64,000 bases of DNA from Nonomuraea ceibae (GTDB taxonomy: Bacteria > Actinomycetota > Actinomycetes > Streptosporangiales > Streptosporangiaceae): the NCBI RefSeq assembly GCF_019396325.1, contig NZ_JAHKRO010000018.1:45562-109561 (forward strand), read 5' to 3'. This document shows positions 28,580-37,823 of this stretch, in pieces. The notes beneath the pieces are model-generated. The model did not search any database. It had not been told where the DNA came from and saw only the letters and a program-made list of their open reading frames with translations. Each line of letters starts with the position of its first letter. Position 1 is the first letter of the stretch. The position numbers and the translations under genes were made by a program.

Positions 28580-30334
28580 TCAGGACTGCGGGTGCAGGTG
28601 GCCGCCCGTGAGCCCGTCCAGGCCCAGCCGGATCAGCGTCTGGCCCAGCGCGGACGTCTCCCGCAGCGCGTCCTCCAGCACGGCGAGCTGCCGGAACGCC
28701 TCGCCGTAGGCCCGCTGGTCCTTGAGCGGGAGCCTCGGCAGGCGGGTGCGCCGCACGTCGAACCTGCTGGAACCGGTCGTCGCCCGGCTGCCCGCCGCCC
28801 GCAGGAACCCGGCCAGGAAGTCGGCGTCGAGCCGCCGCGCGTCGACCCGGTAGAGCGTCAGGTGGGGGCCCAGCACCATCCCACCGCCCGCCATGACGCG
28901 CACGCTGGAGTAGGAGGCCACGACGTCGCCCGGCTCGACGGCCACCAGCCCCTTCTGGGCCGTGGTCAGGCCCGACGGCGGCGCGTCGCCGGCCACGTCG
29001 TCGGCCGTGAGCACGGGCACGTCGCCGCCCTCAGCGGCCATCCGAGGCGGCGCCTGGAACACGCTCACCAGGCCCTCCTTGATCAGGTCGCCGATCGTGG
29101 TGGCGGGCTGGTCGAGCGGCTCGTCGAGCACCTTGAGGTCGGGCGGCGCGGCGGCGGCGGCCAGGAACCGGTCGCGCGCCTCGGCGAAGGCCCGGCCCAC
29201 GTCGTCGCGGCGCTGGTGGCGGGCCGGGGTCATGTCGACCTCGTCGGCCAGCAGGTCGATGATCCGCACCGCCTGGCCCGAGCCGTCGGCCAGGTAGGCG
29301 CGCCAGGCGGGCTCGACGACGGACATGTCGGCGGACGCGTCGAGGATCAGCACGTCGGACGGCGGGCGCTCACCGGCCGCCGGGCGGCGCAGCAGCCACA
29401 GGTCGGCGCCCGGCAGCGCGATGACCGCGCGCAGCGCGCCCGCCCTGAGCAGGTTGGCGCGGATGCGGCGGCCGGCCTTGCGGCTGGCGGCGGCCGGAGG
29501 CATGAGTATCGCGACCAGGCCGCCCGGCCTGACGTGGGTGAGGCAGTGCTGGACCCAGGCCAGCTCCGGCTCGCCGCGCGGCGGCAGCCCGTACTCCCAG
29601 CGGGGGTCGCCGACCAGCTCCTCGTAGCCCCAGGCCCGCTCGTTGAACGGCGGGTCGCACAGCACGGCGTCGGCCCGGTCGCCGGGGAAGCCGTCGTGAC
29701 GCATCGCGTCGCCCGCCACGATCGTCGTCTCGGCCCCGCGCAGGCGCAGCCGCGCGGTGGCGATGGCGGCGGACGTCTCGCTCAGCTCCTGCCCGAGCAC
29801 CCGCGCGTCGCCGGCCGCCAGCAGCAGCGTGCCGACCCCGCAGGCGGGGTCGAGCACGCGCGGCACGTCCTCGCCCGGCGGCACCAGGCGGACCATCAGC
29901 TCCGCGACGTCGTCGCGGGTGACCGAGAGCTGCCGGGAGTGGGCCTCCAGATAGCGCTCCACCAGGAACTCGTACGCCGTCAGCGCCCCATGTCGCTCGG
30001 CCAGCTCCGACACGAGCGAGGCCGACTCGGGCTCCAGCTCGCTCTCACCGGTGGTCAGCAGCGCCCCGGCCTGGGCGACGACCTCGCCGAGCCGCAAATC
30101 GCCCGCGGCTTTCAGGCGTTGCCATGCCCGATCCGCCAGGGAGACCTGGTAGGACTTCCCATAGCGGCGCAGCCAGTCCTCGACCTGAGGCAGTGAAAAG
30201 AGGGGCTGGTTGGCGGTTCCGCCGATGGGGGCGGGGAAGTCGTCGTGGCGGCGGCGCCAGTTGCTCACCGCGGCACGCCCGACACCGGCGAGCCGGGCGA
30301 TGTCCCCGGCGTTCAGGGTCGGGTCGTGGCTCAT
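28580..30334 (-). CDS. N6-adenine DNA methylase without restriction subunit
   Basis: A 584-residue class of type I M-subunit-like methylase. Residues 1-55 are an HTH region (NAGDIARLAGVGRAAVSNWRRR). The SAM motif is VLDPACGVGTLLLAA (about residue 160) and the catalytic motif is CDPPF (about residue 225). The C-terminal third (VSVFQAPPRM, FDVRRTRLPRLPLKDQRAYGEA) resembles a type I specificity subunit half, so recognition may be built in. No restriction or translocase gene is nearby. Widely found as a solitary gene in actinomycetes; epigenetic or regulatory methylation is the likely role. Confidence 0.88.
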   Translation of the reverse strand: MSHDPTLNAGDIARLAGVGRAAVSNWRRRHDDFPAPIGGTANQPLFSLPQVEDWLRRYGKSYQVSLADRAWQRLKAAGDLRLGEVVAQAGALLTTGESELEPESASLVSELAERHGALTAYEFLVERYLEAHSRQLSVTRDDVAELMVRLVPPGEDVPRVLDPACGVGTLLLAAGDARVLGQELSETSAAIATARLRLRGAETTIVAGDAMRHDGFPGDRADAVLCDPPFNERAWGYEELVGDPRWEYGLPPRGEPELAWVQHCLTHVRPGGLVAILMPPAAASRKAGRRIRANLLRAGALRAVIALPGADLWLLRRPAAGERPPSDVLILDASADMSVVEPAWRAYLADGSGQAVRIIDLLADEVDMTPARHQRRDDVGRAFAEARDRFLAAAAAPPDLKVLDEPLDQPATTIGDLIKEGLVSVFQAPPRMAAEGGDVPVLTADDVAGDAPPSGLTTAQKGLVAVEPGDVVASYSSVRVMAGGGMVLGPHLTLYRVDARRLDADFLAGFLRAAGSRATTGSSRFDVRRTRLPRLPLKDQRAYGEAFRQLAVLEDALRETSALGQTLIRLGLDGLTGGHLHPQS

Positions 30335-30409
30335 GAGGGTCAGACTAGTTCAACCGAGTCTTCAGCGCATCTGCTTGTGAAGTCTTTCAACCAGTGATTT
30401 ACTGCAGGT

Positions 30410-31180
30410 ATGAAGCACAACATCCGCTATGCCGCCGGATCAGACGTGGGCCGCCGCAGGGAGCAGAACGAGGATTCTGGCTATGCGAGCGGCCGGTTGC
30501 TCGTGGTGGCGGACGGGATGGGCGGGCACGCCGCGGGCGAGCTGGCGAGCTCGGCGGCGATCGCGGTGATGCGCGAGCTGGACGCCACGCTTCCCGAGAC
30601 GGGCACCGACCTGGAGGCCGCGCTCGAAGGGGCCGTGCACGAGGCCGCGCGCAGGCTGGTCGAGCTGGCCGACATCGACCCGGCGCGCAGGGGGATGGGC
30701 ACCACGGTCACCGCCATGCTGTGGGACGGCTACCGGTTCGCTCTGGCTCATCTGGGCGACTCCCGCGGATACCTGCTTCGCGATGGTGCTCTTTACCAGA
30801 TGACCAAGGATCACACACTTGTGCAGTCGATGGTGGACGAAGGGCGCATCACGGAGGACCAGGCCGCCGTGCACCCCCGCCGCTCGATGGTGCTGCGCGT
30901 CCTCGGCAGCGAGGGCAGGGCGGAGCCCGACATGGCACTGCGCGAGGCCGACCCGGACGATCGCTATCTCCTCTGCTCCGACGGGCTCACCACCGTGCTC
31001 GGGCCCGAGGTCCTGCACGAGGTGCTGACCACGGTGGCAGACCCGGCGGCGGCCGTCCAGAGGCTCATCGATCTTGCCAACGAGGGCGGTTCGCCCGACA
31101 ACGTGACGGTCATCGTGGCCGACGTCGTCGCGGCGGGCGCGGGCGACACGCAGGTCTTCCGGGTAGGCGCCGGGGCGTAA
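30410..31180 (+). CDS. PP2C-family Ser/Thr phosphatase
   Basis: A 256-residue PPM phosphatase with metal-binding motifs SDVGRRREQNED, VVADGMGGHAAGE, HLGDSRGYLLRDG, LLCSDGLT and SPDNVTVIVADV. It is cytosolic, with no membrane segment. It dephosphorylates proteins and is transcribed away from the methylase gene (75 bp between starts). It is probably the counterpart of the kinase at 27652-28539. Confidence 0.94.
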   Translation: MKHNIRYAAGSDVGRRREQNEDSGYASGRLLVVADGMGGHAAGELASSAAIAVMRELDATLPETGTDLEAALEGAVHEAARRLVELADIDPARRGMGTTVTAMLWDGYRFALAHLGDSRGYLLRDGALYQMTKDHTLVQSMVDEGRITEDQAAVHPRRSMVLRVLGSEGRAEPDMALREADPDDRYLLCSDGLTTVLGPEVLHEVLTTVADPAAAVQRLIDLANEGGSPDNVTVIVADVVAAGAGDTQVFRVGAGA

Positions 31181-31315
31181 TCCGGACTTCTGTCCCACCA
31201 GCCACAAGACCGTTATTTCCCCTCATGGCTAGACACTTTCGGAATGCTCTGCGCGTGGTCGTGATGTCGCTATTACAGTCCATCATGATCTGCCACATTT
31301 CTGGGGGGAGTCGAG

Positions 31316-32098
31316 CTGGACCCGATCGCGGAAGAGTTACTCGCCACCGTCCGTAAGGAACTCGGCTACCGGGAGAAGTCCGGCCAGCACACCAAATTCG
31401 GCCACTGGTACGCCGACCGGGTGCAGGATCCGCAGTACAAGAACGCCGCCTGGTGCGACATGTTCATCGCCTGGGCCGCCGACAAGGCAGGCGTCGGCGA
31501 ATACGTCGGCCAGTTCGCCTGGACACCCTCCCACGCGGTCTGGTTCATCAAACAGGGCGCCTGGACGCGCAAACCCGAACCGGGGGCCCTGGTCTTCTTC
31601 GACTGGCGCGGCGGTGACAGCTACAAGGGCGTCGACCACGTCGGCATCGTCGAACGCGTCGCCGGCAAGAAGATCCACACCATCGAGGCCAACGTGGACC
31701 GCGTCTGGCTCAAGCGCAAGGTCCGCGAAACCGACAAGGTCGTCGGGTACGGGCTGCCGCGCGTCGTCAAGGCCAACGCCGAGCTGGGCGAGATCCGCTC
31801 CAGCCAGCAGCCGTTCCCCCTCCGCGAACGCGCCGACCCGCCCGCCGCCTCGCCCTTCGACGCCCTCGGCGGGCCGCTGGCGCTGCTCGCCGTCATCATC
31901 GTCACCACCGTCGTGGTCTCCTTCCGCGTCGCCGGCCGCCGCGCGGGCCACCACCGCCGCCTCGCCGGCCCCTGGAACGCGCCAACGCCTCCCGCGCCTC
32001 CGGAGCCCACCCAGCCGCCGTCCGCGGACCCCGCGGCCCCCCGCGTCCCCGTAGGCGCCACCCCCACCCGCCGACACCCCTACAACCCCAGCCCCTGA
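31316..32098 (+). CDS. CHAP-domain amidase with C-terminal membrane anchor; probable CTG start
   Basis: A 260-residue protein. A CHAP (NlpC/P60-like) domain covers residues 1-150: catalytic Cys in NAAWCDMFIAWAA, His in KGVDHVGIVE and the polar residue in TIEANVD. One hydrophobic helix (GPLALLAVIIVTTVVVSFRV, about 183-202) is followed by a basic, Pro-rich tail. In-frame coding sequence reaches up to 31289, but the region before 31421 has no ATG, GTG or TTG. A CTG at 31316, five bases after a GGGGGAG ribosome site, restores the full domain (residues DPIAEELLATVRKEL upstream). Starting at GTG 31421 would remove 35 residues of clearly conserved type. Confidence 0.82.
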   Translation: MDPIAEELLATVRKELGYREKSGQHTKFGHWYADRVQDPQYKNAAWCDMFIAWAADKAGVGEYVGQFAWTPSHAVWFIKQGAWTRKPEPGALVFFDWRGGDSYKGVDHVGIVERVAGKKIHTIEANVDRVWLKRKVRETDKVVGYGLPRVVKANAELGEIRSSQQPFPLRERADPPAASPFDALGGPLALLAVIIVTTVVVSFRVAGRRAGHHRRLAGPWNAPTPPAPPEPTQPPSADPAAPRVPVGATPTRRHPYNPSP

Positions 32099-32354
32099 CC
32101 CACTTCCCGGTAGAACCCTCCCGGGGCAGGAGTGCCCGGGTACGGCATAGGTGGGTGGCGCGGCGTCCTGAGATGGGGCCCCTTCGGGGGCGTGCCCGGG
32201 TGCGGGTGCCCGCTGGGGCGGTGCCGCTGGGCGGTGCGGCGTCTTCGGGGCGGCCCTTCCGGGGGGAGGGCGCGCCCGGGTGCGTACCCGGTTGCCTCGG
32301 CTTCGGGCGGGTGGACCCTTCCGGGGGGAGGGATCGGCCGTACGGCGGGGTGGG
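32099..32354. repeat. GC-rich spacer with direct repeats
   Basis: A 256-bp non-coding spacer between convergent genes. It holds an exact 17-bp direct repeat (CCCTTCCGGGGGGAGGG at 32254-32270 and 32316-32332) and an 11-bp repeat (GCCCGGGTGCG at 32194 and 32274). Several palindromic CCCGGG cores can form hairpins that may end both transcripts. No T-tract terminator is obvious. Confidence 0.6.
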
Positions 32355-33395
32355 TCAGGTGGTCAGGTCGATGACCACCTTGACGTCCTGGCCGCGTTCG
32401 AGGGCTTCCGTGGCGCGGTCCAGGGGGAGGCGGCGGGTGATGAGGCGTTCGAGCCAGGCGGGGTCCGCCTGGGAGAGCGCGTCGGCGGCGGCGCGGTAGT
32501 GGCGCAGGTTGGCGTTGACGGTGCCGAAGACGACGTCGTTCTCCAGGACGATGTCGCGGTTGATCTGCCCGGCGTCGGCGCTGATGGGCCGGCCGCCGGC
32601 GGAGACGCCGGCGAGGCAGACGATGCCGGCTTCGGCGGTGTTGAGCATGGCGTCGAAGACGAGCGGCCCGGCGCCGGTGCATTCGAGGATGATGTCCGGT
32701 TTGAAGCCGACGGCTTTGAGGTCGCTGGCGGCGTGGTAGGTGGCGTCGAGGTCGGCGACAAGGGCGGGTTTGACGCCGTCGGCGGCGCGGTCGAGGACGT
32801 GGACCTCCAGGCCGCGCTGGCGGGAGAGCAGGGCGCCGAGCAGTCCGATGGGCCCGGCGCCGGTGACGAGGACGGTGCGGGGCTCGAACCAGGCGCGGGA
32901 GCCGATGGCCTCGATGTGCTCCCAGGCCTTGGCGACGACGGAGGCGGGCTCGACGAGGACGCCGAGGGTGCCGAGCGCGGGGTCGATCTTGACGGCGTAG
33001 GCGGCTTCGACGGTCCAGCGTTCGCTGCCGTAGCCGTCGCGTTCCTTGATGCCGCGTTCGGTGTATTCGCCGTTGCGGCACATGTCGAACTCGCCGCGGG
33101 CGCAGGCGCCGCAGGGTACGGGGTCGGGGCGGCGGACGACGCCGACGACGAGGTCGCCGGGGGAGTAGGCGGAGCCGTCGGGAACCTGGAGCACCTGGCC
33201 GAGTGATTCGTGGCCGAGGATCATGGGCTCCTGGCGCGGCCAGCCGTACTCGCCGGAGATGAGCTCGCGGTCGGTGCCGCATATGCCGAGTGCGAGGCCC
33301 TGGACGAGCAGTTCGCCCGCCCCCGGCTCCGGCTCGGGAACCTCTGTGACGCCGAGCGTGCCCTGCTTGCCCGGCACGAATGTGATCGCACGCAT
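32355..33395 (-). CDS. Zinc-dependent medium-chain dehydrogenase, glucose 1-dehydrogenase-like
   Basis: A 346-residue MDR enzyme. The catalytic zinc Cys is in LGICGTDRELISGEYGW and the catalytic His in LGHESLGQV. A structural zinc loop holds CGACARGEFDMCRNGEY. The nucleotide site is VLVTGAGPIGLLGALL. The N- and C-terminal patterns (SGEYGWPR, NRDIVLENDVVFGTVNANLRHY) match glucose dehydrogenases of the Sulfolobus/Thermoplasma type, also found in actinomycetes, so oxidation of glucose or a similar aldose with NAD(P) is likely. Single gene, divergent from icmF. Confidence 0.88.
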   Translation of the reverse strand: MRAITFVPGKQGTLGVTEVPEPEPGAGELLVQGLALGICGTDRELISGEYGWPRQEPMILGHESLGQVLQVPDGSAYSPGDLVVGVVRRPDPVPCGACARGEFDMCRNGEYTERGIKERDGYGSERWTVEAAYAVKIDPALGTLGVLVEPASVVAKAWEHIEAIGSRAWFEPRTVLVTGAGPIGLLGALLSRQRGLEVHVLDRAADGVKPALVADLDATYHAASDLKAVGFKPDIILECTGAGPLVFDAMLNTAEAGIVCLAGVSAGGRPISADAGQINRDIVLENDVVFGTVNANLRHYRAAADALSQADPAWLERLITRRLPLDRATEALERGQDVKVVIDLTT

Positions 33396-33432
33396 GCTTC
33401 ACCCCTACCCACCAGGGCACCTTGGGAATTAG

Positions 33433-33444
33433 TAGGACGTCCTA
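33433..33444. promoter_or_regulatory. Palindromic operator candidate upstream of icmF
   Basis: TAGGACGTCCTA is a perfect 12-bp palindrome in the 88-bp gap between the divergent MDR and icmF genes, 40 bp before the icmF start. It overlaps a TAGTAT sequence that could be a -10 element. TetR-type regulators use such sites; no cognate regulator is adjacent. Confidence 0.5.
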
Positions 33445-33483
33445 GTATCTTCGAATCAGGGCCCCACGAAGGAGTGATCAGGC

Positions 33484-36400
33484 GTGCACGTTCCGGTCAA
33501 CCCGGTCCGATTCGTGACAGCGGCAGCGCTGTTCGACGGCCATGACGCGGCCATCAACATCATGCGGCGCATCCTGCAGACCCAGGGCGCCGAGGTGATC
33601 CACCTTGGGCACAACCGATCGGTGGACGAGATCGTCACAGCCGCCATCCAGGAGGACGTCCAGGGGGTGGCGATCAGCTCGTACCAGGGCGGGCATGTGG
33701 AGTTCTTCTCCTACCTGGTGGACCTGCTGCGCGAGCGCGGCGCCGGGCACGTCAAGGTGTACGGCGGCGGTGGCGGGGTGATCGTGCAGGACGAGATCGA
33801 CCTGCTGCACGAGCGGGGTGTCACGCGCATCTTCTCGCCGGAGGACGGGCAGCGGCTCGGGCTGCCCGGGATGATCAACAAGCTGATCGAGGAGTGCGAC
33901 GTCGAGCTGGACGACGCCCCGTCGGTCGAGGCGGTGGTGTCGGGCGACCAGGCGGCGCTGGCCAGGGCGATCACGCTGATCGAGGCGGGCCGGGCGCCGG
34001 CCGGGCTGGTCGAGGGGGTGCGGGCGGCGGGCCGTTCGGCTCCGGTGCTGGGCATCACGGGCACCGGCGGGTCGGGCAAGTCGTCGCTCACCGACGAGCT
34101 GGTGCGCCGGCTCCGCGTGGACAACGACGACAAGCTGCGCATCGCGGTCATCGCCATCGACCCGACGCGGCGGCGGGGCGGCGGCGCGCTGCTCGGCGAC
34201 CGCATCAGGATGAACAGCCTGAGCCCGCAGACGTACTTCCGCTCCCTGGCCACCCGGGGGGCCGCCAACGAGGTGCCGGCCTGCCTGGACGACGTGATCG
34301 CCGCCTGCCGGGCCGCCGGTTACGACCTGGTGGTGGTGGAGACGCCGGGCATCGGCCAGGGCGACGCGGGCATCGTGCCGCACGTGGACGTGCCGATCTA
34401 CGTGATGACGCCGGAGTTCGGCGCGGCCTCGCAGCTGGAGAAGATCGACATGCTCGACTTCGCCGAGGCCGTGGTGATCAACAAGTACGAGCGGCGCGGG
34501 GCCGAGGACGCGCTGCGTGACGTACGGCGGCAGCTGGTGCGCAACCGGGAGGCGTTCGGCGTCTCGCCGGAGGAGATGCCGGTCTTCGGCACGATCGCGG
34601 CCCGCTACAACGACGCGGGCGTGACCGCGCTCTACCAGCACCTGAAGGAGCTGCTGGTGGACAAGGGCATGCCGGCCGGTCCCGGGCTGCTCGCGCCGGT
34701 GCGCGGGCGCACGTCGCAGGCGTCGGCGGCGATCGTGCCGCCGGCCAGGGTCCGCTACCTGGCGGAGATCGCCGAGACCGTGCGCGGCTACCACGAGGAG
34801 ACGCGGGCCCAGATGGAGGTGGCCCGCCGCCGCCAGCAGCTCGCCGCCGTGAGCGCGCTGCTGGAGGACGACCGCCTCGACGAGCTGTCGGCGCGGGCCG
34901 AGGCGGAGCTGAGCGACGAGAGCCGCGCCCTGCTGGAGAGCTGGCCCGCCACGAAGGAGCAGTACACGGCCGACGAGCTCGTGGTGAAGGTGCGCGACCG
35001 GGAGATCCACACGCCGCTGTGGCGCGAGACCCTGTCGGGCAACCGCATCCCGCGCGTGGCGCTGCCGCGTTACGAGGACCACGGGGAGCTGCTCAGGTTC
35101 CTGCGGAGCGAGAACCTGCCGGGCCGGTTCCCGTTCACGGCCGGGGTGTTCGCGTTCAAGAGGGACGATGAGGACCCGACGCGGATGTTCGCCGGCGAGG
35201 GCGACCCGTTCCGCACGAACCGGCGCTTCAAGCTGCTGTCGGAGGGCCAGCCGGCCACCCGGCTGTCGACGGCGTTCGACTCGGTGACGCTGTACGGGAA
35301 CGACCCCGACCTCCGGCCCGACATTTACGGAAAAGTGGGCACTTCTGGGGTGTCGATCGCCACCCTCGACGACATGAAGGTGCTCTACGACGGCTTCGAC
35401 CTGTCGGCGCCCAACACCTCGGTCTCGATGACGATCAACGGCCCGGCCCCGACGATCCTCGCCTTCTTCCTCAACGCCGCCGTCGACCAGGCGCTCCAGC
35501 GCTTCCGCGACGAGCACGGCCGCGAGCCCGACGAGGCCGAGTCCGCCGAGCTCAAGGCCCGGACCCTGGCCACGGTCAGGGGCACGGTCCAGGCCGACAT
35601 CCTCAAGGAGGACCAGGGCCAGAACACCTGCATCTTCTCCACCGAGTTCTCGCTGCGGATGATGGCCGACATCCAGGAGTGGTTCATCCGCAACGGGGTG
35701 CGCAACTTCTACTCGGTGTCGATCTCCGGCTACCACATCGCCGAGGCCGGGGCCAATCCCATCAGCCAGCTCGCCTTCACCCTGGCCAACGGCTTCACCT
35801 ACGTGGAGGCGTACCTGGCCAGGGGCATGAACGTGGACGACTTCGCGCCGAACCTGTCGTTCTTCTTCTCCAACGGCATGGACCCCGAGTACAGCGTGCT
35901 CGGCCGGGTGGCCCGGCGCATCTGGGCGGTGGCCATGCGCGAGCGCTACGGCGCGGGCGAGCGGTCGCAGAAGCTCAAGTACCACGTCCAGACCTCGGGC
36001 CGCTCGCTGCACGCCCAAGAGATGAACTTCAACGACATCCGCACCACCCTCCAGGCGCTGATCGCCGTCTACGACAACTGCAACAGCCTGCACACCAACG
36101 CCTTCGACGAGGCGGTCACCACCCCGTCGGCCGACTCGGTGCGCCGGGCCATGGCCATCCAGCTGATCATCAACCGGGAGTGGGGCCTGGCGCGCAACGA
36201 GAACCCGCTGCAGGGCTCGTACATCATCGACGAGCTCACCGACCTGGTGGAGGAGGCGGTGCTGCGCGAGTTCGAGCGGCTGTCGGACCGGGGCGGCGTG
36301 CTGGGCGCGATGGAGACCGGCTACCAGCGCGGCCGGATCCAGGACGAGTCCATGCTGTACGAGACCCGCAAGCACGACGGGTCGCTGCCGATCATCGGGG

Positions 36401-36681
36401 TCAACACGTTCCGCAACCCGGGCGGCGACGAGCCGGGCCCGCACAAGCTGGAGCTGGCCCGGGGCACCGAGGAGGAGAAGCGCTCGCAGCTCGACCGGCT
36501 GCACGCCTTCCACGAGCGCAACCGGGCCGAGGCCCCGGCGGCGCTGGCCCGCCTGCGGGAGGCGGCGATGTCGGAGGAGAACGCGTTCGAGGTGCTGATG
36601 GAGGCGGCCCGGGTGTGCTCGCTGGGTCAGATCACCGAGGCGCTGTTCGAGGCGGGAGGCCAGTACAGGCGCAACGTCTAG
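33484..36681 (+). CDS. icmF: Fused isobutyryl-CoA mutase
   Basis: A 1065-residue fusion. Residues 1-140 bind adenosylcobalamin (LFDGHDAAINIMRRIL and SSYQGGHVEFF). Residues 185-415 are a MeaB-like GTPase chaperone with P-loop GTGGSGKSS at about 192 and NKYERRGAEDA. Residues from about 500 to the end form the acyl-CoA mutase TIM barrel (YGKVGTSGVSIATLDDMK, QNTCIFSTEFSLRMMADI, RNFYSVSISGYHIAEAGA). It interconverts isobutyryl-CoA and n-butyryl-CoA (some homologues act on pivalyl-CoA), linking valine and fatty-acid metabolism. GTG start with GGAG upstream. Large opposite-strand open frames here are shadows. Confidence 0.96.
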   Translation: MHVPVNPVRFVTAAALFDGHDAAINIMRRILQTQGAEVIHLGHNRSVDEIVTAAIQEDVQGVAISSYQGGHVEFFSYLVDLLRERGAGHVKVYGGGGGVIVQDEIDLLHERGVTRIFSPEDGQRLGLPGMINKLIEECDVELDDAPSVEAVVSGDQAALARAITLIEAGRAPAGLVEGVRAAGRSAPVLGITGTGGSGKSSLTDELVRRLRVDNDDKLRIAVIAIDPTRRRGGGALLGDRIRMNSLSPQTYFRSLATRGAANEVPACLDDVIAACRAAGYDLVVVETPGIGQGDAGIVPHVDVPIYVMTPEFGAASQLEKIDMLDFAEAVVINKYERRGAEDALRDVRRQLVRNREAFGVSPEEMPVFGTIAARYNDAGVTALYQHLKELLVDKGMPAGPGLLAPVRGRTSQASAAIVPPARVRYLAEIAETVRGYHEETRAQMEVARRRQQLAAVSALLEDDRLDELSARAEAELSDESRALLESWPATKEQYTADELVVKVRDREIHTPLWRETLSGNRIPRVALPRYEDHGELLRFLRSENLPGRFPFTAGVFAFKRDDEDPTRMFAGEGDPFRTNRRFKLLSEGQPATRLSTAFDSVTLYGNDPDLRPDIYGKVGTSGVSIATLDDMKVLYDGFDLSAPNTSVSMTINGPAPTILAFFLNAAVDQALQRFRDEHGREPDEAESAELKARTLATVRGTVQADILKEDQGQNTCIFSTEFSLRMMADIQEWFIRNGVRNFYSVSISGYHIAEAGANPISQLAFTLANGFTYVEAYLARGMNVDDFAPNLSFFFSNGMDPEYSVLGRVARRIWAVAMRERYGAGERSQKLKYHVQTSGRSLHAQEMNFNDIRTTLQALIAVYDNCNSLHTNAFDEAVTTPSADSVRRAMAIQLIINREWGLARNENPLQGSYIIDELTDLVEEAVLREFERLSDRGGVLGAMETGYQRGRIQDESMLYETRKHDGSLPIIGVNTFRNPGGDEPGPHKLELARGTEEEKRSQLDRLHAFHERNRAEAPAALARLREAAMSEENAFEVLMEAARVCSLGQITEALFEAGGQYRRNV

Positions 36682-36720
36682 GGGCGCTCGCCGGCTGGAT
36701 AACCGTGCTGTCACGATTCG

Positions 36721-36751
36721 GGGCCGAAGGTGGCTTTGTCGCCTTCGGCCC
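36721..36751 (+). terminator. Hairpin after icmF
   Basis: GGGCCGAAGG (36721-36730) pairs perfectly with CCTTCGGCCC (36742-36751) around an 11-base loop, 39 bp after the icmF stop. The following TGTCTTCTC is only moderately T-rich, so termination may be partial. Confidence 0.6.
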
Positions 36752-36797
36752 TGTCTTCTCTCCCATACTGATCGGCGATCAGAAGGAGGGGGACGCC

Positions 36798-37772
36798 GTG
36801 CTGGAGGCGCTGGGGCTCACCGCCGGTGAGGAGCTCGCCTACCGCCGCCTGATCGACGGCCCCCGCACCGCCGCCGAGCTGGCCGCCGCCCTCGGCAGGC
36901 CGGTCACCGCCGTCGCCGAGGACCTGGCCGCCCTGGTCGGGCGCGGCCTGGTCTCGCGCCTGCCCGGCGTCCCCGCCCGCCACGTCGCCGCGCCGCCCTC
37001 CGTCGCGCTCGGCGGCCTGCTCACCGCCCGCCGCGAGGAGCTGCGCACCGCCGAGCTGGCCCTGGTCGCGCTCGCCGAGCAGCACCGCATGGCCGCCGTC
37101 GACCGCGCCGTGGGCGACCTCATCGAGGTCGTGACCGGCGTCGAAGCGGTACGCCAGCGCTTCCTGCAGATCCAGTGGGCCGCGGACAAGCGGGTGCGCT
37201 CGTTCTCCACGGCGCCGTTCGTGGCCGTGACGCCGGACGACAACACGGCCGAGGAGGAGGTCGTCGACCGCGGCGTGGAGTATCTGGTGATGGTCGAGCG
37301 CGAGGTGCTGGCCACGCCCCGCGTGGCGGCCGGGATCATCGCCTCCATCCGCAAGGGCGTCCAGGTCAGGGTGTCCGACAAGCTGCCGATCAAGCTCATG
37401 ATGGCCGACGGCGAGCTGGCCCTGGTGCCGCTCACCACCGATCCCGGCGGCGAGCCGGCCGCCGTGCTGCTGCACCGCAGCGGCCTGCTCACGGCGGTCG
37501 AGGCGCTGTTCGAGGCGATCTGGCAGCGCGCCTACCCGCTGCGCGTGGACGCCTCCGGCGAGCTGGCCGAGGAGCGCGAGGCCGCGATCGGCGAGCTCGA
37601 CAGGAACATCCTCGGCCTGCTGCTGGCCGGGCTGACCGACGAGGCGGTCGCGGGCCAGCTCGACCTGTCGCTGCGCACCCTCCAGCGCCGGGTCCGCGCC
37701 CTGATGGACCTCGAGGGCGCCCGCACCCGGGTGCAGCTCGGCTGGCACGCCGCCCGCAACGGCTGGGCCTGA
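36798..37772 (+). CDS. TrmB-like/LuxR-type transcriptional regulator
   Basis: A 324-residue regulator. The N-terminal winged helix (AYRRLIDGPRTAAELAAALG, VTAVAEDLAALVGRGLVSR) resembles TrmB; a central sensor region (about 120-240) follows. The C-terminus carries a LuxR-type HTH (LLLAGLTDEAVAGQLDLSLRTLQRRVRAL). This fused architecture is common in actinomycetes and often controls secondary metabolism. The GTG start has AAGGAGGGGG upstream; longer forms reaching into icmF are rejected. The target is unknown. Confidence 0.88.
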   Translation: MLEALGLTAGEELAYRRLIDGPRTAAELAAALGRPVTAVAEDLAALVGRGLVSRLPGVPARHVAAPPSVALGGLLTARREELRTAELALVALAEQHRMAAVDRAVGDLIEVVTGVEAVRQRFLQIQWAADKRVRSFSTAPFVAVTPDDNTAEEEVVDRGVEYLVMVEREVLATPRVAAGIIASIRKGVQVRVSDKLPIKLMMADGELALVPLTTDPGGEPAAVLLHRSGLLTAVEALFEAIWQRAYPLRVDASGELAEEREAAIGELDRNILGLLLAGLTDEAVAGQLDLSLRTLQRRVRALMDLEGARTRVQLGWHAARNGWA

Positions 37773-37823
37773 CGGCGGACGATAAGATCCGGACGCGGGA
37801 TTCCACTGCCATCAGGAGGCTTC

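Noticed and set aside
32099..32354. The 17-bp direct repeat as a mobile-element footprint
   Set aside because: The repeats flank only 45 bp of GC-rich spacer with no coding content or inverted ends; simple low-complexity DNA is more likely.
33478..36714. Very long open frame (over 1000 codons) on the minus strand opposite icmF
   Set aside because: It is the antisense of a clear IcmF coding sequence. High GC removes stops; the translation is Arg/Val/Gly/His rich with no motif.
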